Notes under the pieces: generated by a model
What the model saw: the letters and a program-made list of their open reading frames with translations, nothing else
Told to the model about the DNA's origin: nothing
The model's database searches: none
Shown: piece by piece, positions 25,805-41,300 of the stretch
How positions within the stretch are numbered: position 1 is the stretch's first letter
How the letters are laid out: every line of letters begins with the position of its first letter
From: Cyanoderma ruficeps
Taxonomy: Eukaryota; Chordata; Aves; Passeriformes; Timaliidae
Assembly (NCBI GenBank): GCA_008694505.1
Contig: VZDJ01000101.1
Location: forward strand, 62,001 to 126,000
Direction: 5' to 3'
DNA length: 64,000 bases
Program-made: the position numbers and the translations under genes

Positions 25805-26765
25805 GATCTCAAAATCTTCCTTGTACTCCATGCATTTCAATACAAAAACATCTTCTAGGTGTTTATACAGAGAGAAATAACATCAAGAGGTCATTCTTCA
25901 CAAAAAAGCAATTTGGCTACACAGTAGAGACAAAATCAGATGAAAGCTAAGCTGTCCAGGTCATCTGCTCTTGGTCCTGCCCTCCATTTCTCTTTGGAGA
26001 CTGAACAAGACTGTGGAACTCTGCACTAGGAACTGAGCTGGAACACTGACCTGGCTAAAAACCTGCCCTGCAAAACAATTCCCCTTTAAACATGTGTTAG
26101 TTCCCCAGGTTCACCATAACTGCACAACTTACTGTGCCAGCACACAAAGACACAAAACCACACAGGGCAGCTGTGCACACTTCTTGCTTCATACAGTATC
26201 AATGTCAGCTAATAGATTGCATATGCAGCATTCTATACTATAATCTAATTGTTAGCTACTCTAAAAGCAAAGGGAAAAAAAATTCTGTACTGCCACATTC
26301 TTACAAGTGGGAAAGAATGGTTGGTACACCCATACAGCTTTTATGTTGTGCCCCTTCCACTGAGAGATAAAAAACAATTATTTTCTGCAAATACAAGAAA
26401 ATACCAGTTAACTAACTGCTCAAATGCATTTAAGCAAACAACATCTCTAAATGTTTCTTACTTCTAAAGGAACCTGGACAGACAGTATTTTACAGTACTT
26501 TTGGCAAAGTAGACTGAGAAGGCAAGTAACTTCCAAACACTAATAGAACGGAAAAGGATTTGTTCTGCATTTTCAAGACAAATCCTATTATTCTCATCAC
26601 TTGTAAACCACATCACATGACTTGAGTTTCTTGCGGAGAAAAAGAACTAATTAATCCAGAGTGTAAAACAAACTAAGTATTTCTAAAACTAGAGCAATTG
26701 ATCAATGTTACTATAACTGTATCAGAGTTAGGTGAAAGCCACATTTCTGCCCTTTTGCACACTAT

Positions 26766-26796
26766 AAAAAAAAAAAAAGAAAAAAAAAGAAAAAAA
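26766..26796. repeat. A-rich tract with single G interruptions
   Basis: About 31 bases of A interrupted by three G. It has no CR1 or SINE body attached on the left, so it is more likely a homopolymer expansion than a retroposon tail. Confidence 0.8.
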
Positions 26797-29700
26797 GATG
26801 TATCAGTAAAGTTTTATATACTTTGCAGTTATTTGGTGGACAACATAAATGGGCAGAATGTGAATTTCACCAATGTGAAATCATGTGTTCACACTGTAAG
26901 GCTATGGGATCACAATATACCAGAAACGACTAAAAGTCAGTATGGTTTGAACTGTGCCATTTAAAGACAGATTTACTGAATAGCTACTAGTCAGAATACA
27001 GCTGTGATTTCCAAACTGATTAAAACAATTAAAGAGAATGAAAACATGACAGTGTCATACACCAATAAAATGTCTTTCCACCCCAAGTGAAACAATGCCA
27101 GTTTTGGTAATTATACTTATAACTAAAGATCTATGTAAGGAAAACAAATACACATGAAAGTTCACAAAGAAATTATACCTGAAGAAATTGGCTCAGCATT
27201 AGAGATTCAAACAAATCTGCACAAAGTTACTGTGTCAGAATTATGATTTATCAAATCACTTTTAAAAGGTGGAACAAAAGGGATCTAACTGGAATACACC
27301 CAATACAGGATTCAAGACACACCCACCCCAATCTGTAGTTAGGCATGCAAAAGAATGCAAATTTACTTAAAACATTCAGAAAGAACTAAGACTATTGTTA
27401 AGAAAACTTTTAAGAAGTACTGATGATAGAAATCAACACTGTGGCTTGTCACGTGACCAGGTTTACATTTTTGTTCCAGCAAAGTTTGAGGTTAACCGAC
27501 TAATAATTAACATCTGCACTCAACTGGAAGATATATAGCTCTAGGGATGTGTATTACAAAACAGGCTGTTTTCTAAAGTACCTTTATTCTAGTTTAAGAA
27601 AGTGCTTAAAAGTGCAATTTGTAGCTCATTGCTTATAAAAAAATTGTGTAGACAAGCCCCCTGTGTACACTATAAACATGCATAAAGTAACTTTTTCTAA
27701 TGGTACCACATAATAAGGGACTGTCTAACTTCAAATAGAGCTAATACAGTCAAAATGATTTTTAAAACATTCCTAGTCCAAATAAATTATTTTAGCAAAA
27801 GAAAAATCACTGCAAAAATAAGCAGACTCAAGACAGTACGTGGGAAAAATTACTGCTCTTCATTTAGTTATCACAGCATGTTTAAACAACACGAGCTGTT
27901 CTTGTTACCTGCCTGTATTTTAGGGCCCATGAATCCTATTTATATGTGTGAGGCTCTTAATTTGCAGTTCCCTATCTTGACTCATTTCACTATGTTTTTA
28001 ATCCAAAACTTGTATCACATACTTTGTGGTAACATTGACTATATAAAGATGTTTCTGTACTGCTGTTCCCTGAAGACAGGGAGGGGAAAAATAAAGTATT
28101 TTATTTCCATGTGTCCAATTGTCAGAAGAACAGACCTACTATGAATCAGACGGATCTTTTTTCTTGGTCCAGAGACCTACCTATTTTTTAAAGCATGAGA
28201 TTCATGCAGTCTAATGAGTTAAGTATCATACCGCTTCAAAGGGGACTAGGAGCAGATTGGACCCCTTCTACAGGTAACTCATCCTACATCAAAACAGCAG
28301 TTTTATAGACAATACCTCTCTATTGTTTCAGGGGCACAAACAGCTACTTCCAGAAACAGCAAGAAAGCAAAAAAGCTATTCCCTGCCATGTAAATTTAGA
28401 AATACATTTTACAGGAGCATGTTATATACACTCAAATTTGACTAAGTTGGAGGAAATTTCCAGCTGTTACCACAAGATGCATTTTCTAAGAAACTTCAAT
28501 ATGTTCTATCATGTTCTAAAAGTTTCCTTACTTTTTACCTGTTATAGTCACCAGATAAATTAGGTTTCCTCCTATTACCATCCAAGATGAAACTTTACAG
28601 CAATACGTAACACGAAGCAAAGAAGCACAAAACCCCCATAAATGCACGCAGAGAATCATATCTTTGTGATATTTGTAAAATTTTAAATTAAATTATACAT
28701 TTCACTGCCTTTCTTGAACAGAGGAATGGTCAATGGGCATCACCTCCTTAAAGTTTTGTTAGGACCATATTCAGCTTAAATAATCAAAGCCTGTGATGTT
28801 AAATCAGAAACATCAAATGCAACTTACACTGCCAAGCAAATAATACCGATTCTATGCTATTAAGCTTTATGAGAAATGCAATGCAGAGTGCTTGACAGTT
28901 TGCCACTAAAGAGTATAAAGTCCTCTCAACTAAGCCCCTAGCTGCACTCGCCAGAAAGTAGTGATCTTCTGAAAAATACTTTCTTCCTTTCTTAGCTCTC
29001 CTTTTAAAAACTGGGTTTCAACCAGGACAATATTCACTCAAGCTGGAGTGGTTACCCTGTGATGGACATAAATGAATAATACTGAATTCAGTGAATATTC
29101 AGTGAAGGACATCTACTTTCAACAAATGAAGCCCATTGTCTAGAAGAGACCCAATCCTTCTGTGACTGGTGAGGATCCTGCACTAAATGTGATGATGACA
29201 GCTGCTCCTTCTACAACAACAATTATCTCTCCATTCCACTTGAAAATTCTCCAGTGATTAATTCTGGCTTGTAATACATCAACATGGGTTGTGCAAAGTA
29301 CAACTGAATAAGAAATCTCCAAAGGCATGGAAGCTTCTTTTAGTGGATGGGTATTACTATTTGGAAACATCTGTTTCCACAACAATACTGAGCCATATTT
29401 TGCAGTGAGCACCCATGCCCTCAAAAAGAGACAAGGGCAATGGCAATGTCTCCCAATGCCATGAATCAAATCAATACCAGTGACATACTTGTATTGCCAT
29501 AAATAAATCAATCTGTCTAGAAATAAAGATAACTGTTTCAAAGAATATTGTGATGATCAGAACACTTGATGTTGAAGTGCTTAACACTAACAGGAACAAA
29601 AATACAATTGCTTTAGGAAACAACAGCAGAGGCTTTCTCTTTCTACTTCACATAGTACAGAAGCAAACCACATCTGGCCTGATGCTGTGCTCTCCTGAAG

Positions 29701-32700
29701 CCGCTTTTTACAGTGTTACTTTTTATATGCTAGAAAGAGGCTTGAATAAAACTAGAATGAGCTTGCCAAACTACACTGGTAGCCACTCAAACAGTGGCTT
29801 TATTACACTGATGCACTTGCCCGATTTTTCAGTAGATCTAACCACATCCAGCACTACCTGAAAAGGTGTCTCTCAAGTCAATTACATCCTTCTGGAGAAG
29901 GGTTTCCTCACACAAAGGAAACAAGAAAATAACATCTGCCAAAATACAATAAGCATCACAAATGTTTAACAATAATGGATAAATAGTAAAGAACAATGAT
30001 CCTATGAACCAAAAAACTCTGCTTTTGCGACTGGTCACAATGCTACCACACATGGCTTATCCTGTTTGAAAGGGAGAAAGAATCAAGTAGCAAATAAATT
30101 CTAGACACATCACATTTATTTTACAAGGTATGCACTCACTACAGGATTCCCTCTTAGAACCAGAAAGAGCAGACAGGAGGTAGAAGCCATTTGCCCTTTA
30201 TGCCCTGAGCTACGTGTGAGAACAGTCAGTATTGGCATCTTCTCTTAGGTCACACGCAGCCAGAAGAATCCAATCCTGCATGTGCTGAATTATTAATAAG
30301 GTGCATTTCTAAGGACAAGCACATCTCAAAAACTGGTTAATCAAGCTAAAATTTACTCAAATTATGCATCTAACAGCTGCTTTTGGAAGACAACAAAGGC
30401 CTCTGCTCTATGAAATTAATCTCTCTCTTCCATAGTAAGAAAATGACAGAGAGACCCTGATTATCCACGGACACATTTCATGGAAAAGTTTCATTTAGTT
30501 TCAAGTTCTGATTCCATTGTGGCAGTGACATCAGCTGAAAACACTATAACAGATTGCCCAAATGCTTTGAAAGCACAGGCAAGATGTTTTGCCTGTCATC
30601 CCTGGAAGTATGAGCACATGCACAAGTTACAGCAGGTTGAACCAGCACATAAATTTACAGTGCATCAGCTGCTCTTGCTTTGACAGTTTGCATAGCTGTT
30701 ACTACAGGGTAACATCATTAAAGTGGTGCTGCAAAGCTAGTGAGCTCTCTCATGAGCTCAAAGATAGAGAAAGCACAATCCTACCCACAGATTTTATCTG
30801 AACTCCCAGTATTTGGGGTCAGCTGGTTACATACAGTTCAGATCTGCACAGGCCAGTGAACTCTGAAGTAACACAAGGAGCCCCAACAGGGAGCTGGAAC
30901 TCAAATTTTTCTACTTCGCACACCTGTAGTTAGTACTCCACATTGCTGAGACTGAATTACAAGCAGTATTTCCCTACCAGAAGCAATCCTGCCCTGATAC
31001 AGCACTGAATCATATTGATGCAGTGGACTGATATTTAATGTTCTTTTTTTTTTTTTTTAAGTTTTTTAAGGGGAAGACTTTCTTCAATTTGTCTGTATTC
31101 CAGGACATTACAGACCTGGTTGTCCAGTCAAAAGCCACCATTCTAGAAAGATCTGTATGTGGCTACCACTTTCTTCTAACGGGCAGCTCAGAAGTCTTTA
31201 AATTCCTCTCCCTAGAATTCTTCACTGCTTATGTGTTGTCTGAATTTCAGGTATTTTTTTTCCTGTGGTATTCTTGCTAAACTAGAACTTCTCATCACTT
31301 CTTCACAAGCTCCTGATACCATCTAATATAAGTTTATCTTAACACCCTCTAGAAGGAGGAAAAAATGTTCTGAGCATTTTTCTAAGCCTCCTATACTTTT
31401 CCTACATAATTGACAGTGCATTGGCACAGAGTCACACTGTTTAGCACACCTGTTTCACAAATGCTACCTTCAACCTCTGGCATTCTGCTGTAACCAAAAA
31501 TTACATTAGCCCAGCCATTTGTCTGCAATGACTTGAAATTCTTTTCACATACCATGGACTTCTTTTACATTCTTTGTTCTTACATACAACACTGCACCTT
31601 GTCTGAATGCTCAAACTCTACCAAGTGATCTACATAACTATGTATGACTGCTACTATTCTCTGTCTTTCCTGAATCCTATGAACATTACATGTTACTTAT
31701 ACAAACTTAATTGCATGGTCAACTGGCACCAAAATAGTTTATTATAACTAAGTATTATAATCAGTAGCTTCTCCTGTGAAATATTTATGCTCCTTAAAGG
31801 GATGAAACCTCTGAAGTTACTGAACTTTTCTAAAGATCAAGCTCCAGCTCTTACTCTTCAACCACATACAATTCAAAACAAATGAAAGCATATGATATCA
31901 GGTGATACAGTTATCAGAAAACGTTTACTTTGAGTTTTACATTGCAGTGAGAATTAAATTCTTAAGGAGCTCTCCTGTGTCGTCTACTCTCAATAAATTA
32001 CTTTGACAAATTTTACAACAGATAGAAAGAATATTGTTTAACAGGCCAGAAAGAGCCAGTATGCTTGTACTTCATGGCATACAGCTAAGGAACAATAAAT
32101 TAAAGAAGCAGTACAAGAATAAAAACCAAAAAATGTATCAATAAGAATATCAAACAGAAGTGCAAAAATATGCACGAGTATGTTTACCATGGAGTTCAAA
32201 ACCAGTCCAACTGAAGACAAGACACATTTTATATTAAAAGCATAGTAACATTTCTAACTACACACATTTTATTTATATATAGTAGGTAGAGCATGTGGGT
32301 GTGTTCATTCAAATAAGGACCATTCTGGTTGAAATGCCTGCATTCTAAAATTTCACTTGTGGGACTAAAAAAGCTCTGTCAAACTCAGATTTATTTACTT
32401 ACTTTTTTTTCTCCTTTTCACTTCTGTTGCAGTATTCCTAGTTTAATTTACTCATTTTGACCACCAAGTTGGCAATTTAAATCTTCTGAAGGGATACTCT
32501 GCATGCTAAGTGAGCTATTAAATGCCAATAGTCAAATGCATTTTGGCAACCTAATCTGAACAATGCAAATTTTACTAAGTGTTGGCTGTTTGCCTTTGTT
32601 TTGTGACTGAAGATTTAATCATTTACTCAATATCATGTCTCTCCTGAAACTCGGTGCTTAGAAGTCTGTAACACTTCATCACAAGCACCTAGAGCGCACC

Positions 32701-33198
32701 TCTGGTAGCTGCATTGAGCTTCTCCCTTATATTACCTGGATGAAATTATGCTCCATTATCCAAACAGGATAACTATTACACTTCCATTTTTGGGGAATCA
32801 CAAATTATATATCAGTGTGTGGTGGGGTGGTTTGATGAAGACATTAGAAGAAAACCAAACCACAGAATTGGTAAAGTAAGTGACCTAGAATTACAAAGTT
32901 TTTCTAAATACATCTTGTGACAGAGACCATCTCTCTCAAGTAGGTGCAGAACAAACATCTTAAGTTTGATGAAATTGATATATATAGATGATATTCCTTC
33001 ATGACTGAAAAAGAGCTTCATTAATACAGATTACATAGAAATTACTTTAGTATTCTTTCTTTTAATTGAAGAGAATAGAATGAGATAAAATATTTCAACA
33101 AAACAAGAAAAACTGAAATACAAACTTGTTGGATAAACCCATTTTTTAGTGGAGGTATATCAAATGCAAATGTCTGTCATGTGACAGATTGGCAGAAG

Positions 33199-33295
33199 AG
33201 CTGAGGTTGGAAGGCACCTTGGACACCATCTAGTCCAACCTCCCTGTTCAAAGCAGAGTCATCTAAAGCCAATGGTCTATGGCAATGTCTAGTAC
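33199..33295 (-). mobile_element. CR1 LINE 3' fragment (antisense)
   Basis: GCTGAGGTTGGAAGGCACC, then CACCATCTAGTCCAACCTCC and TGTTCAAAGCAGAGTCA correspond to the reverse complement of the CR1 3' end. Only about 100 bases survive. Confidence 0.85.
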
Positions 33296-36200
33296 TTTAG
33301 TTAAGTGTTTTTTTTCCTCCATTTGACTCCAGTTTCTACACAAATGTACTTTAACAAATGGTTAAGCCATCCAATCACAGTTAGCCTTAAGCCCAACAAA
33401 AAAGGAAACAAAAGAAAAAGGAGTGGGGTATTTTTTCTGTATAATTAATTACCATACGTATGAAGCATACTGATTTATATTGGCATGGCTGAAGTTTTAC
33501 AAAACTTGTTTCAGAAAAGAGATTCTAAATAATATCCACGTATTTATGTTCTTTTATTCATTTTATTGACTATCAGATTGTTTGGGCTCTATATTTTTCA
33601 AAATGCAAGTAACATGCATGTAAACATGGTATTACTTTCTACAGCTCAATGAACAATCAAACAGTAAAGTGCTCTGACATTCTGGACGGCCACTATTGGC
33701 ACTCAGATTGGCATAGTTTTAAGAGCTATTGTTTCAGGCTCTTTGACAGCTCAAGCACACATTAGATTGACTTAGTTTTGGTGTTGAATGTTTCTTTGTA
33801 ACTACAACTACAGAACTGGTTCTCATTTGAAAACAAAGTTAAAATGACAAATCACAAAACAAGGGTTCCCAAGAGGCTTTCTTTTATGTCCCCTGAAATT
33901 GCTGCAATTATTCTTAGAAGTCTGACTTTGCAAAAAAACTGCTTAAATTGAAAATGGCAAGAAACAGTATGTATTATACAAAACCATGTACAAAGTTGCA
34001 CTAAGAGAATGTTATTGATTCTGGTTTTCAAAACTTACGTCTGCTAATTACCATGTTCAGAAAAAGGTATCAAATACCTATACAAGTTTAATATAAAATT
34101 TCCACATCTTGCTATATTAAGCCTTGAGTTGAATGGATCATCGAAGCCAACAGGAATGTTTAAAGAACACAAAGAATTTGCTTTTCTAATGCACTGAGAA
34201 AATCACCATCACTATCCAGTTGCACCAAAGTAAATCCTCAGTTCTGATCTGTAATCTGTTTAAAAGCTGCATATTTTAGTAATAGGATGGAGGCCATCTA
34301 CATTTAAGACACCCAGAGGACTTAATTAAGCTCCTCAGTAGAACCTGTAACTGGAATAGCAACATCCAAACCAAATACACCTCACTGCATTAATGAAAGG
34401 TCCATCTAGACTAAGGGTCTTCATTCAAAAGCAGGGCTAGTACACATATGAAAAAAACCAAAATAACAAAAAGCATGCTGGAGAGTTTAAAATTAAAGAT
34501 TAGTTAAAAGAGGAAGCAATGTGGACAGGACAGAACTCTCAGGACACTGTACACTTAATAAGTAAACAGGATAAAGTCTCCTGACCACACTAAGGGGCAA
34601 AACTTGCAAATAGCAATACAGATTAACTATGAAAGGTAATTTAATGTGTTTTTAATATAATTTTTAATGAAACTATTAAACTTTTGATACCAGTTTATTC
34701 CATATTACTTGATTTTCTGTATTGGACTCATTGCCTTTTATCCAAGAGCTTACAGTAAAACAAGTATTTATTATTAGTTCTTTATTTCAGCTGGTGGCAG
34801 AATACACATATGGTAACCTTCTCAAACCACTGTTTCCCCACGCTACAACTACCGGAATTGTAGAAGTCAGTCACAAAAGAAAACAAAGAGAACTAGACGC
34901 TACTGAACATATTTTTCTTTTTATTGTCAGAGAAGCAATAGTTTTCATCTCTTCAAAAATAGCTTTTACTTTATTCACATGTGTTCAGATGCACCTAGCA
35001 GGTGTTTGTAAAACACCAGTCAGTGACTCTGCACCTTCACACGTCTTTGCTCATCCATTTACCTCTAGTGGTATGTTCTACTTTTCATGCTGAGATCCTC
35101 TAAGAGAGTTTACCAGCACGTACTGTCAGCTTACATGTCCCTTGAGAACAACTACAGCCAGATGACTGGAGGACTACAAGCCCCAAAAATAATTTGAGCT
35201 GCATAGTCACAAGCTTGAGTAAAAAATGTGCTTGAATTTCAATCTGTGATTTTTCCTAAAATCGGTAAGCTTGACGAAATCTGAAAATACAGGTAGGTTG
35301 TTAAAGTAAACTATATGAAACACTTTGGGAGAAGAACCATAAAAGCACTACTGCTAATTGCTTAAGTGAAGACACACCTTAAATGAGCACTTATGAGTCT
35401 TCCTCAGAAGCAATTATTCACATTTCCAAGATTTGAAAAGAAAGACCATGTTGCTGAAGCCATGCAACAACTTCACACTAATGATCTTGTATCAGGAGAC
35501 AGATGAAGGAGTTTATACAAGTTCAGAAGTACACTGAGGAATCACAGCTCCAGGTTTTTTTAGTCCCTGAGGTCTGTTGGACAGCTATTGCTGCCGTTAA
35601 CTCACAGTCCATAAAGACTACTGATTAGTAAATGGTTTTAGGCGGTTGAAGTATAAAGTCGCCATCATCTCTTGCTCCTTTACGAAAGAAATAAAACATT
35701 TCTCAAAGTAAAACATTTCTCAGGATGTACAGTTTTGTAAAGCAATGAGTACTACTTAACTAGAGGCCTCAGTCCAAGTTCAGAAAAATCTCTTGAGAAC
35801 ACCGGTACCACGGAAGAGAATTTTTCCCATTCTCATGTTTTAGATTTGAAATTATGTGCACTTTATTTCCAGTACTAATGGTTTCACTTCTATTCTGGAC
35901 AATGATATTTATTTCACTGTCCCAGCTCCTGGTCCTTTTGAGAGAAAGGTTTAACTCAATCCTTTGAACAATAATGATGAAATTATTAATAATGAGTTTA
36001 AGAAAAAACTGAAACACTTGAACTCGCTCAGGCATGCAAAACAGAAGAACCTGGAAGTACTGACAGCAAAGTTCAGGACAATGAAGAAAAGAACACATTT
36101 CCTTATTTGCATTTAGACCAAAAGGTGGAAACAGGACAACATAGATTCAAATTATTCAGGTTAGATTACCAGTGCAGCACTGTACCTGCTTATAAATTAG

Positions 36201-38371
36201 GACTTTACTTCTACTTATATTTTTATAGATATTAGAAGCATGTTCCAAAGCCTCACAGGAAACTGACAGAAAAACCAAAATGTGAACTCTAGCACCCTAG
36301 CCATGAGACTGCTCTTACTTTTCCAGCGAGCATTCAAACAACTGGACAACTGGAGGAAACGGACCATAATCAGAGGGAAAAATCTGTGCTTAAAAATATT
36401 TTATATAGTTGGGGCCAACACTTGCTGATTATTTCAAATCCAAGTCAATTAACTTGAATAGACTTATTTTACTTTTGATATGAAGTGAATCAACAGCAAA
36501 GCACAGACCCAGCAGAACTTCTCACACAGGTGACTGCTACATCACAGTATTAAAAGTTATGGGTGTGGACTGGGGAAACCACCTGAAACCCTCCTGTTAA
36601 GAGAAAATAACAATAAATCTTGTGCAAGCTTAAAGAGAAGCTGACTATTAAAACTTCCAGGGCTCTAGCCTTTTCAGAGCTAAAAAATTTCCCCTTGAAA
36701 AAGCAGAAAAGAATTGCTATCCAAACCAGACCACCTCGAAATACAAAAACACAGGTAAAGCTATTTATTTTCTCTCTTGGTTTTGGCCAGAACAATTATT
36801 CACTGCTGTCACTGGGGTGTTTCTGCACTGTCCTGTTCTAAAATCAATGTTCAAAACCTTTTAATTATACGTTGTATAAACAGATTTTGATTTCTTCATG
36901 AAAAAGACTTTAAGAGAAAAAAAAACCCCTATATTTCCAACCCTTTGATGACAAAGGCAGTCTTCCAAATAATCATCATTTAAACCCTGTGCCTGCAGAA
37001 AAATTGTTCCTCTGCCTTTACTGTTGCTATTCATAGTTCTCTAAGCAGCTACTAGTCCTGACCAGATGACTGTAACAAATTCAAACACTTCTGGCAGAGG
37101 CATGTTTATTATTTTCCAATATGACTGCCTGCCAAGTTTCCCTTGTCCAGGATTTTTTTTTTTTAAATAAAGGAACTATGTGAGCCAAAATATGTCAGGG
37201 ACTATCCTTCAAGCAATTCTTTCAGGAAGTGGAAGTTCACTATCATATGTGCAGACTTGCACTTAAATATGGTTCAAAAACATTAGAAGACACAGCACAG
37301 TCAAAACTTCAATTTTCAGAGCATGAAATGCTGTGCTCTGAGTCTTGAAAATCATTTATCAATACAGAATATTCAAAATCTTTCTTAGCACATGATAAAA
37401 AAAGCATAAACTTTAATGAAATGGGCCTTTTTTAATTCCCTTCAAAATGTAATCTTTTAATAAAACCTTCTGTTTAGTGACTTTCCAATATATATTCTAA
37501 AATGTCTTGTGTCCAGTCTATTGCTCATTAGGTTGCTGTACAAATCTGCTCACAATACTATGGCATAAAGGCACATATCTTATGAGGAATTCTTAGAAGC
37601 AGTAGTGCATATCATTATGTTAAATGATGGTCTTGTGATTAAAATACCTCATGGCATGAAAAGGAGGATGAATCCCACTTCAAATCTACCATGACCTTGT
37701 ACTTGGTCTTGATTCTACATCTATAATAACCAAATTAATAATTGATTAAATATTTTAAAGTACAAAGTCATTCACTAACCACATACATGGCATTCAGAGA
37801 AAAAAGCAGTCACACAATTTATATATGTGATAAACACTCGAAACCCACTCTTTGCAGGAGTCAAATTAAAAAAAAGAAATGTCAAATGACTTTGCAAAGA
37901 TTCTGCACATTACTCTCAGCTTTCAATCTGAGCATAATCCTGCAAGGCCAACTTGAAGAAAAAATTATCTTGCAAGTGTTTAATCCAACTGAAAATAATA
38001 TGTAAATGTACAAAGTAATGACCAAATAACAGTGATAGTGTTTAAATGATCAGTGGTTTGATATGGTAAGTATTTTGATTTATCTTGCTATTATCAGGTT
38101 TTAAAGTCTTGATGTATAAAATTCTTTTTAGGATGTGAACCGGGGAGACAAAAACATTAAGTTATGACTGCATTAAAAATAGCAATCACTTCAAAATTAT
38201 TGCCAAAAAGAATTGAAAACTTAATCTCATACACAAATCACAAATGAGACTGTGGGTTCTCCTGATTTTCTCCTACAAATAAGTAACTACTTTTGACTAT
38301 TATGCATTAATAATCCTCAGAGGACTCCAATTACTGGTTCTAAATAAAAGCATCTGCAGCACATTTCTATT

Positions 38372-38395
38372 AAAAACAAACAAACAAACAAACAA
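38372..38395. repeat. (AAAC)n microsatellite
   Basis: Five AAAC units followed by AAC. Confidence 0.85.
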
Positions 38396-41300
38396 CTGCA
38401 AGAATGGAATTCTTAGAGATAGCCAGAAAAATGTTAGTTTTATAGGAACAGTGATTCTTATACATTACTGAAAAATCAAGTCTTGATGTTATATAACTGA
38501 ATCAACCGGATCATCTACTGACAAATTTCCTTGCACCTAACTGATGAATAGTCCACTGAAATTTTGATGTCTCATGTATTAACAAACTGTCTTAAAACAA
38601 AGAAAGATTTAACACGTGGTTTCTTACAACAATGGTGTGCTAACAAAAAAAGTCTGCAAATGTGACATTTTGGACACATTGATTCTGTGATTGTGGCTGC
38701 TGCCATTCAATAGCTGGAGATCAAGAACTCCATTAACAAACAATTACAGAACATAAATATTTGTCTCCCCACTGAAAAAGGTGCAGGTCATTTCTAAATA
38801 GATACTAATTATAATAATCACAATCTACTGTCTTTCTTTTTTTTCCTCCTTTCACTTAATGTAAATTATGAGTCTTAATTTAAGCCAAAATTTCTTTTGT
38901 TTCACTTTATTTCCTTGGAAAAGATCACTCCATTTTCAGCACATTCTTTACTAATAGTAGAAAACATCTGTTACTTTTTTTTTTTCTAACACATTTTTAA
39001 CTGCTTGTGTAAATTCTAATACAAAACTACAACAATTCCAACCATCACTGTCCTTCTTTGGAGTAAAGCCTTTTGTCTACGAATGGGCCTATGCAGAAAT
39101 ACCACTAAACCTCATGAGAGGTGATCTTTAGAAGCCTTTTTAAAGCTGAATACTTCAACATATAGCTTAGCAATGAGAGAAAATGATGATCAGTTGCAAC
39201 TGAGCTTATTTTAAAATGTGACTGAAATTCCTGAATAGCAAAAGAGCTTTTGACCCCACTGTGCAACTACAAAAATGGTCAAAGAGCAACAATTTTGACT
39301 ACAGATGTGACTTATGCTTCATGATTTCAGAACTAAACTTGAACTAACTCATAAAAGCAGGAATTACCGCAGGCCAGATTTATTTCTGAGTTAGGGATGA
39401 GTGTATACAGAAGCTATTTGCCAGAAAACCAAATAATTCATGCAGTTGGCACCTTGTCCTTTCACATGGCTAGCCTCCAGTGTCAGCTTGGAGATTTCCT
39501 TATTTTAAATGCTACCAGCTACTAGAACATAGGTTGATTTTAAAAAATCCACTTTACTCCTTGGTACTTTTTAAGATATTAAATAAAAATTGAAAGGATA
39601 CAAGAGCTACAAGGAAAAAAGAAACATTTTACTTTAAAAAGTAGCTGATTAGTACTCACATAGTAATAACAACTAGGACTTGATTGCTTATTCCTTGGCT
39701 GGAACACTGGAAAGAATTTCTGGAACTGCAATTAAAGGTTCAATTCACTACCAACTATGAAAAGCACAACATGCCTTCTCTTTCACCACTAGTCTAGGTT
39801 TCATAGAAAGAAGTAACAAAGTGACACTGAGAGATTCTGGGGGGCACCCGTAACAATAATATTTAAGAGTATTTAGAAAACCAACACAAAAAAACCCCCG
39901 AACTGCTGTCACCTCCATAGAAGCTTACTAGAAGTAATTTCTTTTGTATCGATGACACCACTATCATCCTTAACTACAAATTTCACCCTTAAACTGATTT
40001 TTACACAATGTTTTCCCAAACAATTGAATTTTCCCTAGAAGTTCCCGTATTAACAAATGAAATACACACTTCAAAGCATAATGACAAAGGACTGCTGTCA
40101 TAGCAAATCATTCTGGACACAAAGATTTAGTGGACAGATTTCCCTATCACATATTCCTTCTCTACTCTTCTGAAAACTCTATGAAAATGAAGGCCATCGA
40201 TACAACAGCTGGAGAATTTTCCAAATATTACTTAAATGCAAAAAAATAAAAAAAGAAAAAAGTGAAAAATTAGTCATATCTAATTTAAACATATAGAATT
40301 TTGTTCAAAACTGTATTATAACACTTGTAACTGCTATACCAGGTTCTACTCAGTCAAAAAAGACTGTGGTTCTGAGTATGTATTTAAATACAATTTAGAG
40401 ATATTGAAGAGCTAGGATTATGTTCAGAGTAACAGAATATATCTAATTCCATTGCATTTAATTACATTAAGTAATCGCTGGTATCTGTAACAGATCATTT
40501 CATATTTGAAGAAATTAAGAAACCATTTTGTATGTCTAGGTGGAAAAAAAGTTGAGATTCCTTCATGAATGCAGATGGAATGGACTTCTAATTCCCCAAG
40601 ATCTATTTTTTTCCTTTTTTCTTCATCTGTCTCTCTCCTCCTGTAATCCTCACAGGAATATGCCACCTCTAGTACTAGATGTATCCGGTTTTACTGTTCT
40701 GATAAACCAAAAGAGCACACTTCTGCAAAGCTGCAGTGTGTGCAGTAATTCAGAACACAGCCAGTAGAAAATTATCTGCTTTCTCAGTTACTCATTACAG
40801 CATCAATATGCAGCTCATAAAACAGTCTGAAGCTGTAAGTTATTTTCAGCTCTAGAACAGTTGAAACCTCAATTATGCTGTGCTAACAATGAACCCAATT
40901 ACTTGAAGACAACAGATTGAGTCTATCTCCATTAAAAAAAACAGAAAACAAAAAACCAGAATACTAAAAACATCCCCCAAAAGCCTCCTCAGTTCAGCAA
41001 ACATATTGAATGAGTCCTTTCCCCTCTCTCTTGCCTCTTCCCTGCAATTTGAAGTGATTTCCTAGTGTAAAGGCACTAACAAATAACCACACCTGATAAC
41101 CACACCTGACCATTTACTTGTCACAATACAAGCCAAATAAAATCTGAATGCTTCAGAAAGCAACATTTATGGAATGTGATGGTTACTGTATCAAATTATT
41201 GGACCAAGAAACTCTTGTTCCGTACTGCACACCAGAAAACATTTTAAATCATTAACTAAATATAGAAGAAAGAAAATGCAAACCACTGGATTGGCAACTC

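Noticed and set aside
27755..28144. 129-codon plus-strand open frame in intron 1
   Set aside because: AT-rich, Phe/Ile/Lys/Leu-dominated composition, antisense to REV3L, no splice context and no recognised domain. It is consistent with chance.
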